From Deltaproteobacteria bacterium (GTDB lineage: Bacteria > Desulfobacterota > Syntrophia > Syntrophales > Fen-1087), in NCBI GenBank assembly GCA_026388595.1, contig JAPLJM010000216.1:1-7635 (forward strand): a DNA stretch of 7,635 nucleotides. The letters run 5' to 3'. The position numbers and the translations under genes are program-made. Below, piece after piece: positions 1-6,282 of this stretch; within the stretch, counting starts at the first letter, position 1; the number at the start of each line of letters is the position of its first letter. The notes under the pieces are model-generated. The model was not told the origin of the DNA and searched no databases. It saw only the letters and a list, made by a program, of their open reading frames with translations.

Positions 1-1
1 T

Positions 2-28
2 CTGGAAATGAAGGGACGATATCGATGA
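2..28 (+). CDS. Possible 3' end of an upstream gene (partial)
   Basis: An open frame enters from the left edge and ends at a TGA at 26-28. It overlaps the ATG of the KS1 gene as ATGA (25-28). Only eight codons are visible (L-E-M-K-G-R-Y-R), so no product can be named. The reason to take it seriously is that two other junctions in this window (1769-1772 and 7056-7059) have exactly this ATGA arrangement, so KS1 is probably not the first gene of the operon. The frame could equally be chance. Confidence 0.25.
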   Translation: MEMKGRYR

Positions 29-1290
29 AAGCTCCTCAGAATAGACGTGTCTTTGTGATTGGATACGGCGCGGCAACGCCTCTGGGCCTGACCTTCCGTG
101 AAACCTGGGACAAAGCCGTCCTTGGAGAGGCCGGATTCCGAAAGGTGACCCGCTGCCAGGTTGATTCGCCCTGCAATGTTGTGGGCGAGATTCCGGGCTG
201 GGATCCCCAGGCGCTCGCTTTTACCAATGAGCGGGAAATTTATAACTGGAACGCCGACTTTGTCCTTCTCACCGTGGCCGTTATCAAGGAGGCCCTTGAA
301 AATTCGGGACTTCAGATGGACAAGGAAACAGGACCGCGAACGGCGTGCCTGATCGGTTCTGCCCTGAACGGGACGGACGCCTTCCGCGTGGCCATGGAAA
401 ATCTCCGGGATAAAGGTCCCTTGAAGGTCAGTCCCTATCTGCTGCCGAACCTGTGCGCCAACCTGCCCTCCGGGAAGGCTGGCATCCTCCTGCAGTTTAC
501 AGGGCCGATCTTTTCGCCTCAGGGCGCCTGCGCTTCGGGGAACCATGCCGTGGGAATCGGCGCACGCATGATTCGCGACGGGGATTGCGATTTCGCCTTT
601 GCCGGCGGCGTGGACACCTGTATCATTCCCGAGCTGATCCATGGATTCGCCAATATGAATGCCACGTTGAAGGTCACTCCCGGAGACCGCGCCTATGGCG
701 ATCCGTCCCAGGCTTCGCGACCCTTCAGTATCGACCGCAAGGGGTTTATCCTTTCCGAAGGCGCCGGCGTGCTGGTGCTTGCCGCAGAAGAAATGGTGGC
801 CGCTCATGGTCTGACGCCGAAAGCGGAAGTGGTCGGCGTCGGCTGGACCTCCGACGCTTACCATTTTACGGCCCCCAAGCAGGAGACGATCATCCGGGCC
901 ATACACGACGCCATTGAAGACGCCGGGCTCTCCCGGAGCGATATTCAGTATGTCAATGCCCACGGCACCTCCACCTCGCGGGGAGATGCTACGGAAATCG
1001 CCTGCCTGAGGGCCGTTTTCGGAAAGAGGCTTGAAAAAATTCCCATTTCCTCCAACAAATCCCAGATCGGTCATACCATCGGCGCGGCGGCGGCGATTGA
1101 AGGCGCCCTGACGATCGAAGGCATGCAGCGGGGGATCCTCCTGCCGACGATCAATCATATTCCTGATCCCCATTTTGACGGGGTGGATGTGGTTCCCAAT
1201 CAGGCGCGGCGACAGCACCATGAAATTGCGCTGGCCAATGCCTTCGGCTTTGGCGGCACCAATTGCTGTATCATCTTTAGGGGGGTCTAA
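25..1290 (+). CDS. Beta-ketoacyl-ACP synthase, FabF/KAS II-like (KS1)
   Basis: This is a condensing enzyme of the thiolase fold that would extend an ACP-bound acyl chain by decarboxylative Claisen condensation in the cytoplasm. Its 421 residues match the usual FabF length. The N-terminus (residues 8-21, RVFVIGYGAATPLG) is the standard opening beta strand and supports the ATG at 25, which has an AAGGGA ribosome site at 11-16. The catalytic set is complete: nucleophile Cys169 in GACASG, His313 in NAHGTST, Lys345 in SSNKSQIGH and His350. The Gly-rich GFGGTN is at 408-413. It is therefore an active-type KS and not a chain-length factor, in which the Cys is normally lost. It leads a tight run with thioesterase, dehydratase and radical SAM genes, and a second KS lies downstream at 5040. 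That context points to a specialised lipid or polyketide pathway rather than housekeeping fatty acid synthesis. Chain-length and substrate preference cannot be read from the sequence. Confidence 0.93.
   Translation: MKAPQNRRVFVIGYGAATPLGLTFRETWDKAVLGEAGFRKVTRCQVDSPCNVVGEIPGWDPQALAFTNEREIYNWNADFVLLTVAVIKEALENSGLQMDKETGPRTACLIGSALNGTDAFRVAMENLRDKGPLKVSPYLLPNLCANLPSGKAGILLQFTGPIFSPQGACASGNHAVGIGARMIRDGDCDFAFAGGVDTCIIPELIHGFANMNATLKVTPGDRAYGDPSQASRPFSIDRKGFILSEGAGVLVLAAEEMVAAHGLTPKAEVVGVGWTSDAYHFTAPKQETIIRAIHDAIEDAGLSRSDIQYVNAHGTSTSRGDATEIACLRAVFGKRLEKIPISSNKSQIGHTIGAAAAIEGALTIEGMQRGILLPTINHIPDPHFDGVDVVPNQARRQHHEIALANAFGFGGTNCCIIFRGV
1279..1285 (+). promoter_or_regulatory. Ribosome binding site for the thioesterase GTG start
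   Basis: AGGGGGG lies seven bases before the GTG at 1293 and overlaps the last codons of KS1. No ATG in the thioesterase frame lies near the start of the conserved domain, so this purine run is the main support for the GTG start. Confidence 0.6.
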
Positions 1291-1292
1291 CC

Positions 1293-1772
1293 GTGCAGCC
1301 GAAACCGTTCCAGCCGGAATCATTCAGCCATGACGATCGTTATGTGCAGGACAGGACCACGGGGCTCGTATGGCACCGCTGTCAAAACCGGATACTCTAT
1401 GCGGATACGGACCGCTCCTCCGTCGTTTATCATGCCAATTATCTGCGCTATTTTGAATTCGGCAGGGCGTCCCTCATGCGTGACGCGGCCTATCCGTACC
1501 GGGAAATCGAGGAAAGCGGCTATGTCTATCCCATCATTGACCTTGGCATTACATTTTTCAAACCGCTGTATTACGACGATCCCATCTGGGTTCATACCCG
1601 GCCGGCGAAACTGGAAAGGGTCCGTCTTCGCTTCGATTACACGATTACCCATGTTGAAAACGGCTGGTTGATCTGCCGGGGGTTCACGCAGCATTGCGCC
1701 CTGAACGCGGCGGGCATGCCCGTGGCTGTCGATCCCAAAACGGTTCACCTGTGGAAAATGTTCCCGTCATGA
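1293..1772 (+). CDS. Acyl-CoA/acyl-ACP thioesterase, 4HBT/YbgC-type hotdog
   Basis: A 159-residue single-hotdog protein that is expected to hydrolyse an acyl thioester (CoA- or ACP-bound). The signature is YADTDRSSVVYHANYLRYFE at residues 36-55. Asp40 aligns with the catalytic Asp of 4-hydroxybenzoyl-CoA thioesterase and YbgC, and the helix that follows is the usual 'YHANYL.YFE' helix. The start is a GTG with a strong AGGGGGG ribosome site. Residues 1 to about 28 are an N-terminal extension compared with YbgC-type proteins and have no recognised motif. The gene begins two bases after the KS1 stop, and its own stop overlaps the dehydratase start (ATGA, 1769-1772). It may release the finished chain or clear stalled acyl-ACPs. 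Homologues of this fold also occur in aryl-polyene clusters. The substrate is unknown. A non-catalytic or dehydratase-like role is less likely because the Asp is present. Confidence 0.85.
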   Translation: MQPKPFQPESFSHDDRYVQDRTTGLVWHRCQNRILYADTDRSSVVYHANYLRYFEFGRASLMRDAAYPYREIEESGYVYPIIDLGITFFKPLYYDDPIWVHTRPAKLERVRLRFDYTITHVENGWLICRGFTQHCALNAAGMPVAVDPKTVHLWKMFPS

Positions 1773-2608
1773 CGCCACGAACCCGGCTGTCCATGAAGAT
1801 CAGGGTTGATCCCCATCACAGGGATCACCGGTTTGAGGGCCGCGCCGTTCTACCGGCCGTCGAAGCCCTCCAGCTGCTGGCTGCTTCCGTTCAGTCTCAA
1901 TGGCCGGACCGGGACGTCCGCCGGATGACGGACGCCTCCTTTTCCCGTTTTCTTTTTATCGAAGACGGGAATGACTGCATCGCGGCGGTCACCGAAATAC
2001 AGACCGATGAAAAAGAGAATCTGATCGCCAGCCTGTTGACGCTTACCCCTTCGCCGAGTGGACGTGTGACCCGGATGAAAGAGCATGTCAGGGTCTGTTT
2101 TCCGAAAATCCGTCCGGATATTGAGCCGTTGCCTTTTGCTGCGGCGTCCCGGCGGGATGACGCCTGTTTTGAGATTTCGCCCGGTCAGTTGTATGCAGAG
2201 CTGGTCCCCTTCGGACCGGCCTTTCAAAATGTCGGCGGCATTCTCTGCCTGACGGCGCATGGCGCCGCGGCCCAGGTAAGGGCGACAGTCCACCCTCAGC
2301 CGCCAGGTCCCCTGGGTTCGCCCTTTACCATGGATGCCGCCCTCCACTGCGCCTGCGCCTGGGGACAGCGATATGCCGGGCTCGTTGCCTTTCCCGTGGG
2401 CTTCGAGAAACGGTTCGTATTCAGGCCGACCGTCGCCGGACAGGTCTATTTTGTCCGCGTCATCCCCGTCAGGAGAGATGCAGAGCCGCTGGTTTTCAAT
2501 CTCTGGATCTACGGCCTTGGCGGTGCACTGCACGAAGCCATTCTGGGCGTGGCCATGCGGGATGTGAGCAGCGGCCGGCTGAAACCGCCTGCCTGGATCA
2601 GGGCTTAG
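1769..2608 (+). CDS. Stand-alone polyketide-synthase-type dehydratase (double hotdog)
   Basis: Predicted 3-hydroxyacyl thioester dehydratase of the PKS-DH (PS-DH) superfamily, here a free-standing protein of 279 residues, which is about the size of a complete double-hotdog DH domain. Both family motifs are visible. HxxxGxxxxP fits His20-Gly24-Pro29 (HRFEGRAVLP), with His20 the expected catalytic base. DxxxH fits Asp189-His193 in MDAALH, with Asp189 the expected acid. Between them, FGPAFQNVGGI (148-158) matches the conserved 'GPaFQ' stretch at the beginning of the second hotdog. I chose the ATG at 1769, which overlaps the thioesterase stop as ATGA, because an open frame extending back to 1694 lies wholly within thioesterase coding sequence. 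A further in-frame ATG at 1793 would still leave both motifs intact. There is no good ribosome site, so translation is probably coupled to the thioesterase. It would make the double bond after ketoreduction of a KS product, but no ketoreductase is in the window. Confidence 0.82.
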   Translation: MTPRTRLSMKIRVDPHHRDHRFEGRAVLPAVEALQLLAASVQSQWPDRDVRRMTDASFSRFLFIEDGNDCIAAVTEIQTDEKENLIASLLTLTPSPSGRVTRMKEHVRVCFPKIRPDIEPLPFAAASRRDDACFEISPGQLYAELVPFGPAFQNVGGILCLTAHGAAAQVRATVHPQPPGPLGSPFTMDAALHCACAWGQRYAGLVAFPVGFEKRFVFRPTVAGQVYFVRVIPVRRDAEPLVFNLWIYGLGGALHEAILGVAMRDVSSGRLKPPAWIRA

Positions 2609-2637
2609 CCTCTTTACGAAGTCGTCAGGGAAAACCT

Positions 2638-4068
2638 ATGCGCATTGTATTGGTCCATCCCGCCGGATCGAACTGGGTTCCCGGGAAGAAGGATATGACC
2701 ACAGTGGCCAACCGGATGGCGCCGCTGGGCCTGCTTTCCCTGTCGGCTTATCTGAAACGGGCGGGGCATCAGGTTTTCCTCCATGATTGCCTGGGTCCGC
2801 GGGCGGCTACGAGCCCGGAGGCGAATGCCAGAACGATTCTGAACCACCAGCCGGAGCTGGTGGGCTTTTCCACAACGACCTCCAGCTTTCTGGATGGGTA
2901 TGCGCTTGCCCGGTGCATCAAGCAATCAAATCCCGGGGTGAAGATCGTTTTTGGCGGGGTGCACGTCTCCGCCCTGGGCGCCGAACTTTTAGCGGACTTC
3001 CCGGATATTGATATTCTCTGCCAGGGAGAGGGCGAAGAGGCCCTGTCCGAGCTGGCCGCCGGCCTGGACCTCCAATCCATTGACGGCCTCGTGTGGCGGG
3101 ACGGCGATCAGATTGTCACCAATCCCCCCCGGACGCCGCTCAGCGATCTGGACGACCTTCCTTTCCCGGACTACGAAGGGCTGGCTGGATTTCCGGAAGA
3201 ATATCACCTTCCCCTGTTCAGCTATATCCATGCGCCCGGCGCCACCATGGTCACAAGCCGGGGATGCCCATACCAGTGCTCCTACTGCGACCGGTCCGTC
3301 TTTAAACGAACCTATCGTTATAACTCCGCCGAATACATCTACGAGCACATGAAGCACCTGCACAGCCGTTTCGGCATACGGCACATCAATATCTACGACG
3401 ACCTCTTTACGGCCCATCGGCCCCGCATTGAACGATTGTGCGAGCTGCTGACGGCCGGACCGCTGGACCTGCAATTCAACTGTGCGGTCCGGGTGGGACA
3501 GACGGATGATGAACTTTTGAGGAACCTCAAGCAGGCCGGCTGTCTGATGGTCTCCCTGGGGATTGAATCCGCCGATCCGGACCTGTTGGTCCGCCACAAA
3601 TCGGGGGTCCACCTGGAGGCAGTAACAGAGACGGTGAACCGGATCCAGGCGGCCGGCCTCCGGGCCAAGGGCCTTTTCATGATGGGGCTTCCCGGCGAAA
3701 CAGAGGCGTCCATCAGCAGGACCAGTGATTTTATTATATCCCTGGCGCTGGACGATATGAACATGACGAAATTCACCCCCTTTCCCGGGGCGCCCCTCTG
3801 GGCGACCATCCGGGAAGAAGGTCTTTTGATTGATGATTGGCGTCTCATGAACTGTCTGAATTTTGTCTTTGTCCCGAAGGGGATTTCGTCGCGGGAGCGG
3901 CTTGATGAATTGTATAACCGCCATGTGAAACGTTTTTATACGGACAAGCAATGGCGCCGGAAGATCACGCGCCGTCTTTGGGAGCACCGCTGGAGCCTGT
4001 GGCGGCTGCTGTGGCACTGGCCGTCGTTCCTCGCCGCCAAACAACACTTTGAACCGGAACAAAAGTGA
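2638..4068 (+). CDS. B12-binding-domain radical SAM enzyme
   Basis: A 476-residue cobalamin-dependent-type radical SAM protein. Residues 1 to about 150 form the Rossmann-like B12-binding domain: it opens MRIVLVHP, with VGFSTTTSSF at 75-84, FGGVHVS at 105-111 and GEGEEAL at 130-136. The DxHxxG cobalamin-ligand motif is absent, as is common in this family. The radical SAM core follows, with the 4Fe-4S motif CxxxCxxC at Cys210, Cys214 and Cys217 (TSRGCPYQCSYC), GIESAD at 308-313 and FMMGLPGET at 347-355. The end has a 'RFY' stretch (432-434) typical of the BchE/HpnJ-like branch, followed by a Trp-rich, basic tail with six Trp between 439 and 461. The family methylates or rearranges unactivated carbons, often in lipids, tetrapyrroles or natural products. 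The actual reaction here is unknown. Position next to KS, TE and DH genes suggests an acyl or polyketide substrate. AGGG at 2627-2630 precedes the ATG. A paralogue starts at 7056. Confidence 0.92.
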   Translation: MRIVLVHPAGSNWVPGKKDMTTVANRMAPLGLLSLSAYLKRAGHQVFLHDCLGPRAATSPEANARTILNHQPELVGFSTTTSSFLDGYALARCIKQSNPGVKIVFGGVHVSALGAELLADFPDIDILCQGEGEEALSELAAGLDLQSIDGLVWRDGDQIVTNPPRTPLSDLDDLPFPDYEGLAGFPEEYHLPLFSYIHAPGATMVTSRGCPYQCSYCDRSVFKRTYRYNSAEYIYEHMKHLHSRFGIRHINIYDDLFTAHRPRIERLCELLTAGPLDLQFNCAVRVGQTDDELLRNLKQAGCLMVSLGIESADPDLLVRHKSGVHLEAVTETVNRIQAAGLRAKGLFMMGLPGETEASISRTSDFIISLALDDMNMTKFTPFPGAPLWATIREEGLLIDDWRLMNCLNFVFVPKGISSRERLDELYNRHVKRFYTDKQWRRKITRRLWEHRWSLWRLLWHWPSFLAAKQHFEPEQK

Positions 4069-4099
4069 CCAACCCTCAAGGCAATGGTCTTAATCGTGC

Positions 4100-4127
4100 T
4101 TGACTTTAGAAATCCTCTGAAGGTAAT
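4100..4127 (+). promoter_or_regulatory. Possible sigma70-type promoter for the second gene block
   Basis: TTGACT (4100-4105, five of six consensus bases) is followed after 16 bases by GGTAAT (4122-4127, four of six). TAATAA at 4124-4129 with an 18-base spacer is an alternative -10. It lies in the only sizeable intergenic gap, which is visibly AT-richer than its surroundings and just ahead of the lipoprotein gene. This is a sequence match only. In an AT-rich stretch such matches arise by chance, and I see no terminator hairpin between the blocks, so read-through from the radical SAM gene is also possible. Confidence 0.35.
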
Positions 4128-4148
4128 AAGCGCTGAAGGATTAATAAG
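4117..4148 (+). repeat. Imperfect tandem direct repeat in the intergenic gap
   Basis: CTGAAGG-TAATAAG at 4117-4130 recurs at 4133-4148 as CTGAAGG-AT-TAATAAG. All 14 bases are repeated, but the second copy has two extra bases in the middle. The copies start 16 bases apart. The first overlaps the proposed -10 region, and the second lies about 20 bases before the lipoprotein start. It could be a regulator-binding direct repeat or the remnant of a small duplication. Confidence 0.6.
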
Positions 4149-4167
4149 AAACATCTGTAAATGGCTC

Positions 4168-4743
4168 ATGAAAATCGGAAAATTATCGAAAATAGTCCTC
4201 ATCGTAACAGGGTTGGCACTCTTTTTGATCTCGGGATGCGCGGGTAAAACGATCCGGCTCGCACCGGACCACTACCAACCGGCATTTTCCACGGCTGATT
4301 TTGGTTCCTACAAAGGAAAACAGCTCTATTTATTCACCATTGCAAATCATGACAGCAATGCGGGCGACTTTGTGTATCGCAGTGAAAATGGTCGCGATGC
4401 CTATGACCCGGCGCCTGTCACCCTGGAGGCCTATTTATGGTCTTGTTTTAAAAAAGCATTTGAACGCGCCGGCATGACGGTCTGGGAAAAAGGCGCTTCG
4501 GCCCGGGTGCCCATCATCCAGGTCAGATTTAATGCCATCAGTGACCGGAAATTCCATTTTGAAGCGGTTTTGAGAAGAGACGACGTCCGGCTATTCCAGA
4601 AGGTCATGCTCATCAGGATGGAACCCGTCGCCTCAAAGGATGCCGCCGAACTTGAGCAGGGCGCCTACAGGATGGTTGATGAATCAGTCACGGCCCTGCT
4701 GAAGGATGCCGATTTTCATAAGGCTTTTTTATCAGCAATATAA
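4168..4743 (+). CDS. Putative outer-membrane lipoprotein, unknown family
   Basis: A 191-residue protein with a clear lipoprotein signal peptide: a basic n-region (MKIGKLSK), a hydrophobic stretch at 9-21 and lipobox I-S-G-C with the lipidated Cys at 24. The residue after the Cys is Ala rather than Asp, so export to the outer membrane by the Lol system is expected. I chose the ATG at 4168 because it places the signal peptide at the N-terminus. The frame stays open back to 4084, but the extra 28 residues do not resemble a signal sequence. The start lacks a convincing ribosome site. The mature part (about 168 residues) has a mixed alpha/beta look and few cysteines, and I cannot assign it to a family. 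Small lipoproteins of this kind occur in aryl-polyene and other envelope-lipid clusters, so a role in moving or anchoring the product is possible but inferred. The first part of the gene is AT-richer than its neighbours. Confidence 0.75.
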   Translation: MKIGKLSKIVLIVTGLALFLISGCAGKTIRLAPDHYQPAFSTADFGSYKGKQLYLFTIANHDSNAGDFVYRSENGRDAYDPAPVTLEAYLWSCFKKAFERAGMTVWEKGASARVPIIQVRFNAISDRKFHFEAVLRRDDVRLFQKVMLIRMEPVASKDAAELEQGAYRMVDESVTALLKDADFHKAFLSAI

Positions 4744-4768
4744 ATAACTTCTATATGATAAGGCATTC

Positions 4769-5038
4769 ATGACAAGAACAGATATCGAGACAGAAATTCT
4801 TCGGATTTTCCGGGAAGGTTTTGAAATCGACCAACCAAATCCGGATGATCATCTGAGAGACAAGCATCAGTTCGACAGTATCGATGCCATTGAACTTCTC
4901 GTTGCCATCGAAAAATATTTAGGGTCGGAGTTGACCCAGGCGGAAAAAAAGCTGGCCATGGAGATCCGCACGCTACGCCAGATTTTTGATTACGTGGAAG
5001 CGCTGGCTAAAAAGAGACAACTCTTTTCGGAAGGCTGA
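4769..5038 (+). CDS. Acyl carrier protein
   Basis: An 89-residue carrier protein that would hold the growing chain as a thioester on a 4'-phosphopantetheine arm. The attachment site is Ser37 in FDSIDAIELL (35-44), with Ile where most FAS ACPs have Leu (DSL). The helix II face DAIELLVAIE (39-48) is typical of ACPs that dock KS enzymes. It diverges from housekeeping AcpP: the region before the Ser (HLRDKHQF) lacks the usual 'LGADS' context, and the C-terminal tail (KKRQLF) is basic. This suggests a pathway-specific carrier. AAGG at 4760-4763 precedes the ATG. The stop is one base before the KS2 start, so the two are almost certainly co-translated and probably work together. It is the only carrier protein in the window, whereas related clusters often have two. 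Confidence 0.9.
   Translation: MTRTDIETEILRIFREGFEIDQPNPDDHLRDKHQFDSIDAIELLVAIEKYLGSELTQAEKKLAMEIRTLRQIFDYVEALAKKRQLFSEG
5029..5034 (+). promoter_or_regulatory. Ribosome binding site fixing the KS2 start
   Basis: GGAAGG lies within the last ACP codons, five bases before the ATG at 5040. It supports that start over an in-frame ATG at 4986, which would put 18 extra residues inside the ACP gene. Confidence 0.65.
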
Positions 5039-5039
5039 T

Positions 5040-6275
5040 ATGCACAGACGGGTGGTTATCACGGCGGCTTCCGCGATCACGCCGATCGGTCACGGCCGGC
5101 AGGATATCCTGCACAGCCTGACTCATGGGAAATCGGGCGTCAAACCCCTGCGGGATGACGAACTGCTGACCCGCTATATCCACTCCAGGGTATTTGGCAC
5201 AGTTGACTATCCGGTTCTCTATGATTTCAAACGTCTTTACCGGAAAACCATGGGCCCGGTGGCCTATTACGCCTGCCAGGTGGCCAAAGAAGTCATGGAG
5301 ATGGCCGGTCTGGACAACGATTTTGTCGTTTCGGGGCGGCTGGGGGTGGCCTTCGGCTCCACCCATGGGAGCCCGACGGTCCAGCGAAGCATTTACAAGT
5401 CCTTTTTCAGCGGCGACCGGTCCGAATACACAGCCATCGGCGCCGTAGATTATCTGAAATCCATGGTCCACACCACGGCCGTGAATATCACCAAGATGTT
5501 CGGCATCACCGGCCGGGTGATCTCATCCTCCACCGCATGCACAACCAGCAGCCAGTCCATCGGCTATGGCTATGAGTCCGTCAAATTCGGTCTGCAGGAT
5601 GCCATGCTCTGCGGCGGCGCCGACGAATATGATACCACCACCGTGGCGGTCTTTGACAATCTGCTTGCCTGTTCCACGGCTTTCAATGACACCCCGCAGC
5701 TCACACCCCGCCCTTTCGATGTGAACCGGGACGGGTTGGTGGTGGGAGAAGGCGCCGGAGCGGTTATGCTGGAAGAGTATGAATTTGCCAAAAAAAGGGG
5801 CGCCCCGATCATGGCCGAAGTCATCGGGTTTGCCTGCAATAATAACGGCGGCGACTTGATCCTGCCCAACCTGAACGGGATCATGCAGACGATCCGGCTG
5901 GGGCTGGCGGATGCATCCATCCCGGCAGACGCCGTGGATCTGATCAGCGCCCATGCAACGGCCACCAAAATGGGGGATGTGATCGAAGCGCAGGCCATTC
6001 ATGGGGTTTACGGCGACCGCCCCCACGTCACCGCCCTGAAAAGCTATATGGGACATACCATGGCGTCCTGCGGGGTGATTGAAACGATCCTGCTGATTTA
6101 CATGATCGCAGAAGGGCTGATTGCACCCACACTGAACCTCGATGAGGTGGATGAACGGTGCGCCATGATCCGGCATGTGCGAAATCCCATTGCCGAAAGG
6201 ATCCGAATCGCAGCGGTCCAGAATTTTGCCTTCGGCGGTGTGAACACCAGCCTGCTCATTAAAAAATTCGAGTAG
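5040..6275 (+). CDS. Beta-ketoacyl-ACP synthase, second copy (KS2)
   Basis: A 411-residue thiolase-fold condensing enzyme, full length. The start at 5040 puts the typical opening strand RRVVITAASAITPIG (3-17) at the N-terminus. The catalytic residues are all present: Cys167 in SSTACTTSSQ, His305 in SAHATAT, Lys334 in ALKSYMGHT and His339. The C-terminal Gly loop is FAFGGVNTS (396-404). It differs from KS1 around the first His: SAHATATKMGD here versus NAHGTSTSRGD in KS1, so the usual Gly after His is Ala. The residues after the nucleophile (CTTSSQSIG versus CASGNHAVG) also differ. The two are thus different KS subtypes and not a recent duplication. Both look active, so they may act on different chain lengths or steps (for example priming versus elongation). 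This resembles the multiple KSs of aryl-polyene clusters more than the active/inactive KS-CLF pairs of aromatic type II PKS. It directly follows the ACP gene. Confidence 0.92.
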   Translation: MHRRVVITAASAITPIGHGRQDILHSLTHGKSGVKPLRDDELLTRYIHSRVFGTVDYPVLYDFKRLYRKTMGPVAYYACQVAKEVMEMAGLDNDFVVSGRLGVAFGSTHGSPTVQRSIYKSFFSGDRSEYTAIGAVDYLKSMVHTTAVNITKMFGITGRVISSSTACTTSSQSIGYGYESVKFGLQDAMLCGGADEYDTTTVAVFDNLLACSTAFNDTPQLTPRPFDVNRDGLVVGEGAGAVMLEEYEFAKKRGAPIMAEVIGFACNNNGGDLILPNLNGIMQTIRLGLADASIPADAVDLISAHATATKMGDVIEAQAIHGVYGDRPHVTALKSYMGHTMASCGVIETILLIYMIAEGLIAPTLNLDEVDERCAMIRHVRNPIAERIRIAAVQNFAFGGVNTSLLIKKFE

Positions 6276-6282
6276 CGCGCTC

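Noticed and set aside
1694..1768. Longer N-terminus for the dehydratase
   Set aside because: The extra 25 codons lie inside the thioesterase coding region, and their translation is unlike any DH N-terminus. The ATGA overlap at 1769 is the more natural start.
1850..2533. Antisense open frame of 227 codons
   Set aside because: It is opposite the dehydratase gene, which carries both DH motifs. No ribosome site or recognisable domain supports the antisense reading.
2609..2637. Possible terminator between the dehydratase and radical SAM genes
   Set aside because: The only inverted repeat is ACGA-AG-TCGT, with a loop too short to form and no T-run after it.
2989..4062. Long antisense open frame of 357 codons
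   Set aside because: It lies wholly opposite the radical SAM gene, whose motifs are unmistakable. Its translation shows no domain or plausible start context. Long antisense frames are expected opposite GC-rich coding sequence.
4084..4167. Longer N-terminus for the lipoprotein
   Set aside because: The added residues would bury the signal peptide, and the proposed promoter and repeat lie there. The ATG at 4168 gives a standard lipoprotein signal.
4986..5039. Longer N-terminus for KS2
   Set aside because: It would overlap the ACP gene by over 50 bases. The ATG at 5040 has GGAAGG at the right distance and begins at the conserved first strand.
25..6275. KS1 and KS2 as an aromatic type II PKS KS/chain-length-factor pair
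   Set aside because: Both keep the active-site Cys and both His, whereas a chain-length factor normally lacks the Cys. They are also about 3.7 kb apart rather than adjacent.
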